Shown in pieces: positions 24,162 through 36,190 of a stretch of DNA of 64,000 bases. The translations under genes were made by a program, and so were the position numbers. The DNA is taken from positions 62,124,787 through 62,188,786 of the forward strand of contig CM031604.1 in the NCBI GenBank assembly GCA_018398815.1. The letters run 5' to 3'. How positions within the stretch are numbered: position 1 is the first letter of the stretch; each line of letters starts with the position of its first letter. The notes below the pieces were generated by a model, which was not told the DNA's origin, did no database searches, and saw only the letters and a program-made list of their open reading frames with translations. The stretch is from Conus ventricosus (Eukaryota > Mollusca > Gastropoda > Neogastropoda > Conidae).

Positions 24162-25079
24162 ACGACAGCGATAATCTTGTTCGGCTGAAATGAAGATACG
24201 GCGGCCTTGTAATTTAAAATTGTCCCGCTAAAGGTTTAACAGGTATCAAAAATATAAGTTCACTCGTGATGTCAGGGAAAGAATATGCAGGAGCGCGAAG
24301 AGTTAGTGGGTCAGTGAACTGTGCGAGTTAAAACCGGCGTGCGATGTGTCCGTGCAGAGGACGCGCTGCTCGACGTTGAACAACTTCGCCATCATGTGAA
24401 TGACATCGGTCGTGTCAGTGTGTCGAATGAATATGTAATGCATTATATGTCAAATGATTGTGTTTCTTGTATGGTAAGCCTTGATAATAATGATGACGAG
24501 AATATTAAAAGAAATACCACTCATATGCTAATACTGGTAAATAATTGTGCTGTGTGTTGTGAGATTTCGAAATGTACTGAAAGGGATGTGACAGTGCGAC
24601 AGGAAATGTATCCGTCAATGATGGTGAAAGTGAGACTGACACTGGGGACTATGTGACTGTAGATAGAACAGACAATATGACTGTGCGACAGGTGACTATA
24701 TCGCTGAGAGTGAAGTGGATTGTAAGGGCGATAACATGACTGGGGGAACATATGGAAATCGAAGCGTGCTGTGCGAGTTTACCTGACAATTGTACATCTA
24801 AAAACGATAATAAAAATAGCCGATCTCATACTCATGGTAAGGTAACATACTCTGATGATGGTTTGTGAAAATGGTAAGTCTGTGATTGTTGGAAATGTAA
24901 GTAAGTATAAAGCAAACCTAAAACGGATGGGTTGTGTAAAAACAGTTAATAAGGAATCAAAAGAAACGGATGACAATCTCCATGACCTTGAGCGAATTGG
25001 TTGATGAAAGTTATGCAAATGGCGCGGATGGAGATAGTTGTTTGAGTGAAAACTCCGGAACGTAGACACTCCTGTAAAT

Positions 25080-25925
25080 ACCGTATCGTTTTTGCATTGG
25101 AATGTGTGTGGTCTGTTATCAAAATTGAATTGATGCAGATTTTGTTAACTTTGTTTCTTCCTTTGATTTTGTATCGTTAGTTAGAAACGTTTGTAGAAAA
25201 TTTTGATAATAGCATTTTTCATGATCATAAATATTTTTCAAACCAGCTGTAAAATTGGCAACGCAAGGGAGATGTTCCGGAGGCATTATGGTTTTGATTC
25301 GTAAATCTCTTCTCCCTTGCATTAATCTAATTGATTGTGACAACAAGTATTGTCTGTTGTTTATGTTGGAAAAAAGATCTTTTAGGACTAAATAAAGATG
25401 TCATGCTTGTCTGTGCTTATGTACCTCCAGGAAAATGCTCCATATTATTCATTGTACGGTTTTGATAACGGAATAGATATGTTGGAGGAGTGTGTTGTAG
25501 AGAAATTACTGTGTGTAGATGATGTTGATGTATTAATGTGTGGTGACATGAATGCGAGGACTTCTAATATCTTTCCTGAAACTTTACATGATTACGAACT
25601 CATGTCAACCATACTAAGGATGTGAATAGTCAACTACAGAGATATTCCGAAGACACTGTATTCAACTCATATGGGAAAAAAATACTTAGCATGTGCACTG
25701 TTTTGGACCTATGTATTTGTAATGGTATATGTTTTGGTGACCTTGAAGGCCGTTATACGTATATTTCAGACACGGGAAGCAGTGTCAATGATTACTTTCT
25801 ATTATCTGGAAACTTGTTTGATTTTATGTATGACCGTCTGACATTAAGGGTTGTTGAAAGAATTGAATCTGATCATTTACCTCTTCTACTGTGTATTCGA
25901 ATGCAAACAGAAAAAGAAATGTATT
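25080..25925 (+). pseudogene. LINE copy 1 ORF2: APE-type endonuclease domain remnant
   Basis: Apurinic-endonuclease-like nuclease domain that nicks target DNA to prime reverse transcription. Visible landmarks in order are an FLHWNVCG-like start near 25090, CGDMNART near 25541-25566, a segment ending NDYFLLSG near 25790 and the catalytic SDHLPL signature at about 25868-25885. The last part (25622-25927) stays in one frame and earlier parts need frame changes. No complete domain can be translated. Confidence 0.8.
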
Positions 25926-26539
25926 AGTCGCAGGCCTAATTTATATAGAAAAATGCTCAATATATGATTAAGTACTGTTGGAAAGAAACCTATACTGAAC
26001 GTTTCACTCTTGCCATGAACTCACATCATGTTCATCAGAAATTAGAAATCGCAGAAGCTCTTGTATATAGAAATGTAAATGAATCCTGAACATGTTTAAT
26101 CAGATTGTTAAAGAACAAGCCAGTCACATGGAGAGAAAGATACAGGTAGATAGAAAAATCAAAGAGAAGGATTGGTTCGATCATGAATGTAGACGAGCGC
26201 GACGTGAAGTACGAAGCTTACTGAGAAGGTTTATAAAAACGTTAGATGTAAAGATTAGAAAAAGACTTTGCATTGCGAGACGTGAATATAAAAATCTAAA
26301 TAAAAGAAAACAGAAAGATCGTAACGATTCGTTAGTAAATGAAACTGGTAAATTCTGTAAAAAGTCAAAAGGATTTTGGGACACAGTACACAAGATTTCG
26401 AAAGAAAATCCCAGCCTTCAAATGATATATCTATAAATGAATGGTTTTGATCATTTCAAAACTGTCTAGAAAAAGACGAAACAGAGATAACTGAAGGTAT
26501 CTCCGTTGAAGACAGTGATGAGAACGTTAATTGATAGGC

Positions 26540-28133
26540 CAATAACTAAAGAAGAAGTTTTTACATGCCATTAGAAAACTCAAGAATGGTAAGTCTGCTG
26601 GTCCGGATGGACTTATAAGTGAGTTTTTCAAAAATTCCGGTGAGTTTGTTGTTATTTTCTCGTAATATTATTTAACCATTTATTTGAAAAATGGAATTTA
26701 TCCAAAAAACTGGACAGAATCCATAATTATTCCTTTATTTAAGAAAAGGTAATGTTAATGACGTGAACAACTATAGAGGTATCTCTTTATGTGACGTAAG
26801 TAGCAAGTTATATAGTTCAATTATTAATAACAGATTACAAGAATGGATTAGCCAGAATGATATTACAGGTGAGCACAGGCCGGATTTTAAGAAGGAATAT
26901 TCAACGATTGACCATATTTTTACTTTATTTGCTGCCATCCAAAAACAATTTGGTATAATAAAAAATTGTATGTTGCCTTTGTAGACTTTGAAAAGGCATT
27001 TGACTCTATTTTTAGAAAGTTGTTGTGGCCAGTTTGATCAAGAACGGAATCAAGGGTAAGTTATATCGCTGTGTTAAAAGTATGTATGAAGAAGTAAAGG
27101 CAAGAGTAAGATCTGGGGCATCATTGTCTGATGCGTTAAAATGTACACGTGGGGTTAAGCAAGGGGATGTTTGTAGTCCCGTTTTGTTTTCACTCTTTAT
27201 AAATGAACTGGCTTTGGAAATAATTGAAAATGGTCTTCACGGAGTTACGTTCGATCTCATAGAACTGTTTATTCTACTTTTTGCTGATGACATTATTTTA
27301 TTGTCTATAACAGTAGTCGGTTTACAAAGGCAGTTGAATAGCTTATACAATGCTGCAAGTAAATTAGAACTAAAAGTAAACATGGACAAAAGTAATATCA
27401 TTGTTTTTCGTAAGGGTGGATATTTTGTCAGCGAGTGAGAAATGGAACTATGGAAATGAGAAAGTTCAGGTAGTAAATGTATACAAGTATCTTGGAATAT
27501 ATTTCTCAATAAGACTTAGTTTTAGTTTTGCATGTCAAAATATAGCCAATAAAGGAAAGAAAGCACTTATTCTCTTATTTCATATATTGTATAAGCTAGA
27601 TTGCAATGCTTTCAGTGTGTTTAGTAAACTATTTGACTCTCAGATCCAACCAATGTTACAGTACGGTGCGGAAATATGGGCTTTTGAGAAAACTACGGAA
27701 ATAGAAAAAGTACATTTGTTTGCATTGAAACGCTTTCTTAATGTCGATATTCGAACGCCAATGATCTTGTTTATGGCGAACTAGGTAGATCCCTATTTAC
27801 CTCAATTCATATGTTAAATGTATCAAATACTGGCTGAAACTGACAAGAATGAATGAAGACAGATTGCCTTTTAAAGCGTACAAAATGTTATTTAAGTTAG
27901 ATGCCAATGGTAAGAAGACATGGGTTACAAATGTCCGCCACTGTTTAAATTCTTATGGATTTTCATTTGTTTGGGATAATCAGGGTGTTCAAAACATATC
28001 AGGTTTTCTAACATCTTTTAAGCAAAGAATCATTGATTGTAGGTGGCAGGACTGGCATGATCACATATATACTAGCGATAGATTTTCTTGGTACAGTTGT
28101 TTATACCATCACCTGAAGCCTTATATTGAATGA
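26540..28133 (+). pseudogene. LINE copy 1 ORF2: reverse transcriptase and C-terminal region remnant
   Basis: Reverse transcriptase landmarks appear in order: NYRGISL near 26770, DFEKAFDS-like motif A near 26985-27008, GVKQGDVCSPVLFSL at about 27150-27195 and the catalytic FADD at 27280-27291. The palm region is open at 27025-27438. Downstream frames continue to 28133 with a DSQIQPMLQYGAEIWAF segment typical of the post-RT region. Several indels split it, so it is inactive as read. The full-length neighbour at 43890-45812 gives the same order. Confidence 0.85.
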
Positions 28134-28567
28134 AAATATTGTAGTACATAAGATGAATACAAGTTCATTGTGTTTCTGATTACTTGTATTGTTAATATAA
28201 TGAACACATTAAAATTGTACCTGGTCTATGTACCTTGTTAAGAAGTGAAGTACACTTTTTATTTGACTGGCTAGTATTTGGAAATTTTCCTGCCAAGAAT
28301 ACTAAAGGTTAATGGTTTTAGATTAACTTTGTATGTAACTGGATGGAACTTCTTAAAGATTTAACTAGGTTCATATTAATCCAAGCTTCAAGCTGAATAG
28401 CGGGCTATAGAATGTATTTTTCAATGAATTCAAAAACAAAGTTATTGGTTATCGTTCTCTGTACTCGTTTATTTGTTGGATCTTCTCTTGTTTGGTTCAT
28501 TCTGTACATCCCTTCTGTAAGGGGTCCTAGGCTCTTTTCTGCAATAAAAATTTGGTGATCTCCTGGT

Positions 28568-30162
28568 CTCCTCTCTCTTCTCTCTCTCTTCTTCTCTCTC
28601 TCTCTCTCTTCTCTCTCTGCTGGTGCACCTCTCTCTCTCTCTCTGCTGGTGCACCTCTCTCTCTCTCTCTCTCTGCTGGTGCACCTCTCTCTCTCTCTCT
28701 CTTCTCTCTCTGCTTCTTCTCTCTCTCTCTCTCTCTCCTCTCTGCTGGTGCACCTCTCTCTCTCTCTCTGCTGGGTGCACCTCTCTCTCTCTCTTGCTGG
28801 TGCACCTCTCTCTTCTCTCTCTCTGCTGGTGCACCCTCTCTCTCTCTCTCTCTGCTGGTGCACCTCTCTCTCTCTCTCTCGCTGCTGGTGCACCTCTCTC
28901 TCTCTGGCTGGTGCACCTCTCTCTCTTCTGCTGGTGCACCTCTCTCTCTCTCTCTCTCTCCTCTTCTCTCTCTCTCTCTGCTGGTGCACTCTCTCCTCTG
29001 CTGGTGCACCTCTCTCTCTTGCTGGTGCACCTCTCTCTCTCTCTGCTGGTGCACCCTCTCTCTCTCTTCTCTCTTGCTGGTGCACCTCTCTCTCTGGGTG
29101 CACCTCTCTCTCTCTTGCTGGTGCTTCTCTCTTTGCTGGTGCACTCTCTCCTCTCTCTTCTCTGCTGGTGCACCTCTCTCTCTCTGTGGTGCACCTCTCT
29201 TCTGTGGTGCTCCTCTGCTTCTTGTGGTGCACCTCTCTCTCTCCTCTCTCTCTCTCTCTGCTGGTGCACCTCTCTCTCTCTCTCTGCTGGTGCACCTCTG
29301 TCTCTCTCTGTGGTCCATCTCTCTCTCTCTCTGCTGGTGCACCTCTCTCTCTCTCTGCTGGTGCACTCTGTCTCTCTCTGCTGGTCCATCTCTCTCTCTC
29401 TCTCTTGCTGGTGCACCTCTCTCTCACTCTCTCTCTCTCTCTCTCTGCTGGTGCACCTCTCTCTCTGCTGGTGCACCTCTCTCTCTCTCTCTGCTGGTGC
29501 ACCTCTCTCTCTGTGCTGGTGCACCTCTCTCTCTCTCTCTCTGCTGGTGCACCTCTCTCTCTCTCTCTCTCTGCTGGTGCACCTCTCTCTCTCTCGCTGC
29601 TGGTGCACCTCTCTCTCTTCTGTCTCTCTCTGCTGGTGCACCTCTCTCTCTCTCTGTGCTGGTGCACCTCTCTCTCTCTCTCTGTGCTGGTGCACCTCTC
29701 TCTCTCTGCTGGTGCACCTCTCTCTCTCTCTCTCTGTGCTGGGTGCAGCCCTCTCTCTCTCTGTGCTGGTGCACCTCTCTCTCTCTCTGCTGGTGCACCT
29801 CTCTCTCTCTCTCTGCTGGTGCACCTCTCTCTCTCTCTCTCTCTCTGCTGGTGCACCTCTCTCTCTCTCTCTGTGCTGGTGCACCTGACCTCTCTCTCTG
29901 CTGGTGCACCTCTCTCTCTCTCTTGCTGGTGCACCTCTCTCTCTCTCTCTGTTGGTGCACCTCTCTCTCTCTCTCTGCTGGTGCACCTCTCTCTCTCTCT
30001 GCTGGTGCACCTCTCTCTCTCTCTCTCTCTGCTGGTGCACCCTTCTCTCTCTCTCTGCTGGTGCACCTCTCTCTCTCTCTCTCTCTGCTGGTGCACCCTC
30101 TCTCTCTCTCTCTCTCTCTGCTGGTGCACCTCTCTCTCTCTCTCTCTCTCTCTGCTGGTGCA

Positions 30163-30221
<59 letters not shown>

Positions 30222-30855
30222 TGGTGCACCTCTCTCTCTCTCTGCTGGTGCACCTCTCTCTCTCTCTGCTGGTGCACATCTCTCTCTCTCTGCTGGTGCA
30301 CCTCTCTCTCTCTCTGTGCTGGTGCACCTGACCTCTCTCTCTTTCTCTCTCTGCTGGTGCACCTCTCTCTCTCTCTCTGCTGGTGCACCTCTTTCTCTCT
30401 CTGCTGGTGCACCTCTCTCTCTCTCTGCTGGTGCACCTCTCTCTCTCTCTCTGCTGGTGCACCACTCTCTCTCTCTCTGCTGGTGCACCTCTCTCTCTCT
30501 CTCTGCTGGTGCACCTCTCTCTCTCTCTCTGCTGGTGCACCTCTCTCTCTCTCTCTGTGGTGCACCTCTCTCTCTCTACTCTGCTGGTGCACCTCTCTCT
30601 CTCTCTTGCTGGTGCACCACTCTCTCTCTCTGCTGGTGCATCTCTCGCTCTCTCTGCTGGTGCACCTCTCTCTCTCTCTGTGCTGGTGCACCTCTCTCTC
30701 TCTGGTGCAGCCCTCTCTCTCTCTCTCTGCTGGTGCACCACTCTCTCTCTCTGCTGGTGCACCTCTCTCTCTCTCTCTCTCTGGTGCATCTCTCTCTCTC
30801 TCTCTTGGTGCAGCCCTCTCTCTCTCTCTGCTGGTGCACCACTCTCTCTCTCTGC

Positions 30856-30904
<49 letters not shown>

Positions 30905-30936
30905 CTGGTGCAGCCTCTCTCTCTCTCTGCTGGTGC

Positions 30937-30972
<36 letters not shown>

Positions 30973-31097
30973 TGGTGCACCTCTCTCTCTCTGGTGCAGC
31001 CCTCTCTCTCTCTCTGCTGGTGCAGCCCTCTCTTCTCTCTCTTGCTGGTGCACCTCTCTCTCTCTCTCTCTGGTTCAGCCCTCTCTCTCTCTGCTGG

Positions 31098-31153
<56 letters not shown>

Positions 31154-31494
31154 TCAGCCCTCTCTCTCTCTGCTGGTGCACCTCTCTCTCTCTGTGCTGG
31201 TGCACCTCTCTCTCTCTGTCTGCTGGTGCATCTCTCGCTCTCTCTGCTGGTGCACCTCTCTCTCTCTCTCTCTGGTGCAGCCCTCTCTCTCTCTGCTGGT
31301 GCACCGCTCTCTCTCTGTGCTGGTGCACCTCTCTCTCTCTCTGCTGGTGCACCTCTCTCTCTCTCTCTCTGTGCTGGTGCACCTTCTATCTCTCTCTGTG
31401 CTGGTGCACTCTCTCTCTCTCTCTGCTGGTGCACCTCTCTCGCTCTCTCTGCTGGTGCACCTCTCTCTCTCTCTGGTGCAGCCCCCTCTCTCTC
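28568..31494 (+). repeat. Main minisatellite array: (TC)n plus TGCTGGTGCACC, about 2.9 kb
   Basis: On the order of a hundred units each carry TGCTGGTGCACC, which includes the perfect 8-bp palindrome GGTGCACC, separated by 10-40 nt of TC repeats. Typical spacing is about 22-28 nt. Variants such as TGGTGCAGCC, GTGGTGC and TGGTTCAGCC increase toward the right end, from about 30.7 kb. The 800-1000-codon open frames on both strands (Ser-Leu-Cys-Trp or Arg-Glu-Cys-Thr) are translations of this array, not genes. It originally continued into 40714-40982 and 45960-46085, which are now separated by three insertions. Confidence 0.97.
31481..31494 (+). repeat. Left copy of the 14-bp target-site duplication of the truncated LINE
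   Basis: GCCCCCTCTCTCTC here is identical to 40714-40727. The two copies bracket the 5'-truncated LINE (31495-40713, interrupted by the gypsy element) and show that it inserted into the minisatellite. Confidence 0.88.
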
Positions 31495-31559
31495 GGTCGA
31501 TATTTGGAGATGAATTGCTCTTATTTCCGTTTTGATTATGTACATAAACATTGGAGCAG
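31495..31559 (+). mobile_element. 5' piece of the truncated LINE insertion, split by the gypsy element
   Basis: 65 nt of non-satellite sequence lie between the minisatellite and the gypsy 5' LTR. With 39671-40713 they make one LINE insertion bounded by identical 14-bp duplications. The last five bases, AGCAG (31555-31559), are the gypsy target duplication. Confidence 0.75.
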
Positions 31560-32977
31560 TGTCACGGACAAAAAAATGAAACAACCTAACTTGGGGGAAA
31601 CAACCTAACTTGGGGGGAAAACCTAAACTTGGGGAGTCGCCAGTCAATTTGTTCGGACCTAAGTCCAAACTCAAACATTCTAGGGTCAGAGAGACGGGCC
31701 CATGGGTCGGGTCCGGCCAATTAAGCTTAGTGGAGAGGCTTCAGGAAGACCGGTCTGTCCGGCTATAGGGGCCCTAAGCAGCTTTGACCGCCGCCTCGAT
31801 GTCTGGAGACGAGTCGCAGAGCCGAGCTCAAGCTCATCTAGACTTTGTGGAACCAACGTCATTGTTACTCGGACGTCGGGTGCCACCCAGACTCAGTGGC
31901 CATTTAGATTGACCAGTGTCCACCACTTAAGCCACACCGTGCCAGTGAAGTAGGGAGGGGGGAAGGTAGTGTGTGGTGGGGGTGAAATCTAGCCTAACTA
32001 ATTAAATGACCAATTGACACCACAGAGAGTAAGGCGTGTAGACGGGACTGTCATGATTTGAACTCCAATGGAATTAGAGGGAGACAATGGGTGTCAGGGT
32101 AAAAATACTGACCAATGGTACTCCCCCGTTTTTGGACAGATCGGAACGAATAAAGGAATGCTTTTGAGGGAGAGAACGGCAGAACGAGGGAAGAACGAAG
32201 AGAGAGAGAGAAGAGGAGAGGTTCTGAGTGGAGTCTGCAGGAGAGAAGGGCAGAGAGAGAGAGAGAGATGAGGGGAGGAGGAAGAGAACCAAGTTGAGAG
32301 ATTAGCATGAGTAGTCTGCAGAGGAAGGATGAGGAGAGATGTGGAGAGAGAGAGAGAGTTGCTAATTAATGAGAAAGAAAGAAAGAAAAAAGAAAAGAAA
32401 AGAACCATGTCCATTTAAATAAGAGCAGACTAGAAAGAGAGGAGAGAGTGCAATGCGTTAATGCAGGGAAGAAAGAAAGGAAAACAGATCGATGTTGATA
32501 GTCACTGTTCTACCCTAACGGGGGTTCGACCTCATACCTGGCAGCGTCACTTCGCCAAGCAGAACCACAGACCAACGCCAACAGTTCACCTGACCAGGCG
32601 CCATCAGACCAACACCAGTGCGGGCAGTTGTGTCGTGTTGTGAAAGTGACAGTGAAAAGAAAAAGAAAAGAAAAGAAAAGACAGTGATTCGTGAATAGTT
32701 AAGATCCCCTTTGGCCAGGTAAAGTGGGAAATCTGTTTATAACGGGTTAGTTAATGAGTTTTAGATAAATGATTTGTGAATTCGGAAGAGAGAATGTTTT
32801 GTTTCATTTGATTCCATATGCATTGATGTTTGTTCGATGAAATGTGTAGTAAATTTTAAGACTTTATAGTGGTTTGATGTGACGAAGCATGATATATGAA
32901 TGAGATCGTAAGCAAGCTGTGAGTGTGTTTGGGCTGTGCGTAGTCCTTCCCTCACTGACATTACACCGAGGTTGACA
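31560..32977 (+). repeat. 5' LTR of the gypsy element
   Basis: 1418 nt, TGT...ACA, matching 38236-39665 throughout with scattered substitutions and many single-base indels. It starts with three near-tandem copies of AACCTAACTTGGGG (31582-31634). It has AATAAA at 32149-32154, a long purine-rich stretch at about 32160-32410 and a GGTTCGAC-type motif with TGGCAGCG just downstream near 32522-32545. All of these are also in the 3' LTR. Confidence 0.93.
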
Positions 32978-32983
32978 ATTTAT

Positions 32984-33000
32984 TGGGGAGTTGCCAGGAT
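32984..33000 (+). promoter_or_regulatory. Candidate tRNA primer-binding site
   Basis: TGGGGAGTTGCCAGGAT starts with TGG, complementary to the CCA end of a tRNA, six bases after the 5' LTR. The cognate tRNA was not identified. Confidence 0.4.
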
Positions 33001-33378
33001 GATTTGGCCCATTTATTATAATTGTTCAACTTTCAGAGAGGAAGCTGGGTGGGATTCAAGTATTGTAACCCTAAGACAAGGGGTTGTCTTACTGTATGTT
33101 CCAAGATAGTTAAATACTAGGCTTGGCATTGCTTCCAAGATAGTTAAATACTAGGCTTGGCATTTCAGCCCAGAGTACTCATTTCGCACAGATTCCCTTT
33201 TAATTCGCTCTCATAGTTGGGTCAGGCGCTGGCGTCTTATAAAAACTAAACGTTGTCCCAAGCTAATATTATCATTCATAGGATTGTGCTATTACGTCAC
33301 TGTGTCGGTAACCACCAGTTTGGCTGTCGTATTTAATAAAATTTTTGTTCAAAAAAAAAAAAAAAAAAAAGAGATATA
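33001..33378 (+). other. Gypsy leader with a 32-bp duplication and an A20 tract after AATAAA
   Basis: The same 32 bases occur at 33099-33130 and 33133-33164. AATAAA at 33335 is followed 10 nt later by 20 A at 33351-33370, immediately before the gag start. This looks like the 3' end of a polyadenylated RNA embedded in the leader. Confidence 0.6.
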
Positions 33379-34400
33379 ATGGCGGAAAAAGAAAAGAACA
33401 CCCTATTGAACAACTCGTGAGCGTCGCTCGTGATCTAGGTTACTCGGGAGAAGAGTTGCGAGCATTCGTCGGAACCAGCAAAGATGGAAAGGGATGAACG
33501 CGCGGAAAGACGACGCGTTGCAGTAGAAGCGCAAGAAATAAAAAAATTTAAAGGGATTCAGGCTACCAATGATAAAGAAGCGCAGGAAACAGAAAGAATA
33601 AGGGCAACGCAGGAGACAGAAAATTTAAAGATTCAATTAGAATTAGAGAAAGTGAGAATACAAAAGGGGAGACCACCGAGGATGGGAGTTCGTTTCCAGT
33701 TGACTCTGTGCGCAGCTATGTCCCGACCCAAGTTGCCAAAATTTCGGAGGGGACCGATTCGTTTGATGCATACATCAGTGTTTCAAAAAGTTTGCGACCA
33801 GTCAGGGTTGGCCTCCAGAAGAGTGGGCAGCATTTTGTCGGCGTTACTGGGGGGTAAGGCATTGCAGATTTTCATTTGCGTTACCAGCAGAACAACAGTC
33901 TGATTTTGGTGCTGTGAAGGAGTCTTAATGAAAGGATTTGACCTCACAGAGGGGGGTTCAGGAAGAAATTTCGTTCAGCTAAATTGCAAGCAGGTGAGAC
34001 TTTACACTCAGTTTGGTGACGTTTAGATCACTATTTTGAAAAGTGGTTAGAGTGAGCGGTACGAAGATAGGAGTTCGCTGAATTAAAAGAGCTAGTTATG
34101 AAAGAACAGATTTTGTCAGGTTGCGGCCCTGAGTTAACTATACATTTGAAAGAGAGACAGCCAGAGACAGCAGGGGGTTGTTGAAGTTCGCAGAGGGATA
34201 GAGGGGCACGTTTGGGCACGAAGGTGCAGGAGAAAAAAAACGGGGTGCTAGGCACAGGTGAGAAGATTTGCAAGGAGCCAGGGGGTTTTCTGCAAAGTCT
34301 GCAAACCCAGTGGTGGGGCAGAAGGAAGGGCAAAGGGAAATTAGGTGTTTCATTTGTCACAAAAGGGACATGTGGCGAGGGATTGTCGCATGAGGTTCCA
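33379..34400 (+). pseudogene. Gypsy gag remnant with CCHC zinc knuckle
   Basis: The ATG at 33379 (MAEKEKN) comes just after the leader. A frame change soon follows, then an open stretch at 33484-33903 that begins with a highly charged Glu/Arg/Lys helix (MERDERAERRR...), usual for the N-terminal part of invertebrate gypsy gag. A nucleocapsid zinc knuckle lies at 34346-34386: the first CxxC and the distal His and Cys are there, but they are in different frames because of a one-base loss within the motif. Gag packages the RNA. At least three frame breaks are visible. Confidence 0.75.
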
Positions 34401-34559
34401 GAAGGCACCCAGCCTTGCAAGAGGTGGATAAGGGTCGTCAAGGGAAACGACCAGCAGTGGAACCAAAAGGGATTCAGTCTGAAGAGGGTGGAGTGCAGCT
34501 GTGGCTAGCACGGGACGCAGTCAGTGTCAGGGAGGGGGGCACTAGGCTGAGTGGTTCGT

Positions 34560-34690
34560 TACCAGTGGAAGAAGGGTGGTTTTGGCAGCAGAGGGTGAAA
34601 GTTTTTACGAGACACTGGTTGTTCATGCGGGGTATTACAAACCCAACGCTGGTCGAATAAAGGGTTTTGACAGGGCAAATCCAGACCTGT
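34560..34690 (+). pseudogene. Gypsy protease remnant
   Basis: The aspartic protease active-site triad DTG is encoded at 34611-34619 in the context RDTGCSCGVL. The frame is broken on both sides. In gypsy elements this protease cuts Gag-Pol. Its position, after the zinc knuckle and before integrase, is the usual one. Confidence 0.7.
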
Positions 34691-35144
34691 ACTTTTAATC
34701 GTGGCACGTGAGGAGTTTCCAGTTGCTAAGATAGAAGTACGTACCCTTATTCTCAGGGAGTTGTCTGCGTTGGTGATGGAGAAACCCTTCATGATTTGAT
34801 CATTGGAAATATTCCAGGGGCAAGGGATCCAGGGGATCCTGAGTTGTTGATGCTACAGGGGCAGCAGTTCAGACACGGAGCAAGAAGGAGGAAAAGGTTG
34901 TTAAACCGTTAGTTGTTCCAGAAGGGAAGTCGGGCATAGACGTGTCGCTGATGAGTTTGGGGCCAGACAGGAACAAGACCCTTCGTCGTGAAGTCTTGGG
35001 ATTTGGGCAAGAGGTGGAGAGAAACAGGGGGTTAGAGGAGGTGAGACAGAATTTCTTGTGAAAGGCGGGTGTTGTCCCGAGTGTTCACCAAGGGGAAGAC
35101 AGTAAGGTGAACACTCGTTAGAGGTCCCAGCGTGTTATCGTGAC

Positions 35145-36190
35145 ATGTCATGTCAGTGGGTCACAGTCGCTCATGGCGGGTCATCTCGGCCCCAGCAAAA
35201 CAGCAAACCCGATCTTTTGATGATTTCATTGGCCAGGGCAATGGCGACTTTAAAGGGTTCTGCATGTCATGTGATGTGTGTCAAAGGTCAGCCAAGAGGG
35301 GTGAAGAGGAAGGCGCCTCTTAACTTTCCCCCTTTTAATTGACACACCGTTCAGGAGAGTGGCCGTTGACCTGATTGGCCAATCGCGCCCTTTTCCAAAG
35401 GTGGGCACAGGTATGTGTTTGAACTTGTGGACTACGCGACCAGATACCCAGAAGCGGTTGCCTTGAAAGGCGTAGATACGCAACAGGTCGCTGAAGGGCT
35501 GGTAGACATTTCTCTCGCGTGGGGGTTGCCAGCACAAATTTCAGTGACAGGGGGTCACGTTCACTCAGGCGTGATGAGGGAGGTAAAAGGCTGTAGGGGT
35601 CACAAGTGTCACTACCCCCTACCCTCCACAATGCAATGGCTTGGTGGAAAAAATTCAACGGGTTGTGCTGAAGGGCATTTTTAAGAAGCTCTGTGAGGAA
35701 AAGGCCCGCAGATTGGGGACCGCTACATTCCCGCGGCACTGTTTGCCTACAGAGAAGCCCCTCAGGAAAGCACAGGCTTTTCGCCATTTGAGTGCTGTAT
35801 GGGCGGACAGTTCGGGGACGGTGGCATTCTCAAAGAGCTGTGGTCCGGGAACAGGAGTCCGAAGAAGTCAAAACCACATATCAGTATGTGGTAGACTTAC
35901 GCAATAGGCTCGAGGAGACATTTTAAGGTCGCAAGGGGGAGTTTGCAGGAGGCTAGGGTCGTCCAGAAGAAGCAGTATGACAGGAAGGTGAGGAAGCAAT
36001 TCCTCAAGGTGGGAGATCAAGTCCTGTTACTGCTTCCCCCGGATCACAACAAGCTGCTGAAAGCATTGGAAGGGACCCTTCACCATCACTGAAAAGGTAG
36101 ATCAGGACTACCGAATCGATGTGAATGGGAAATCAAAACTTTTCCATGCAAATCTACTCCGCAAATATATTCAGCGTGAGATCAGCACAT
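35145..36190 (+). pseudogene. Gypsy integrase remnant: HHCC finger, DDE core, GPY/F-like tail
   Basis: The N-terminal HHCC zinc finger has His near 35172 and 35182 and Cys at 35270 and 35279. The catalytic core has D at 35368-35370 (VDLIG), D at 35546-35548 (SDRG, in a shifted frame) and E at 35647-35649 (NGLVEKI). The open segment 35415-35684 reads FELVDYATRYPEAVAL, strongly typical of gypsy integrase. The tail near 36000-36170 has VGDQVLLLLP and FHANLLRKY, a GPY/F-type module. No chromodomain was seen. Integrase joins element cDNA to the host. It lies before reverse transcriptase, unlike standard gypsy order. Confidence 0.88.

Larger units (their letters stand above)
23071..28572 (+). mobile_element. 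LINE copy 1: decayed non-LTR retrotransposon with APE endonuclease and reverse transcriptase
   Basis: The order is ORF1 remnants (about 23335-24161), linker, APE-type endonuclease (about 25085-25925), reverse transcriptase (about 26540-27430), C-terminal region to about 28133, then a 3' untranslated region with a CCCTT...AAGGGG hairpin (28510-28524) and AATAAA at 28543. Frames change many times. The predicted proteins parallel those of the full-length copy at 40983-45959 but are clearly diverged, so this is a different subfamily or an old copy. Minisatellite flanks both sides. Exact ends are uncertain: the left limit is set where TC repeats stop and the right where they restart, and no target duplication could be fixed. 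Confidence 0.85.

Noticed and set aside
28568..31494. CRISPR-like array (regular short repeat with variable spacers)
   Set aside because: Spacers are all TC runs, the conserved part is only about 12 bp, and the context is a eukaryotic genome. It is a minisatellite.
28405..31674. Very long open frames on both strands (up to about 1000 codons)
   Set aside because: They translate the TC/TGCTGGTGCACC array: six-base periodic Ser-Leu or Arg-Glu with Cys-Trp-Cys-Thr inserts, present in several phases of both strands. No gene signal.
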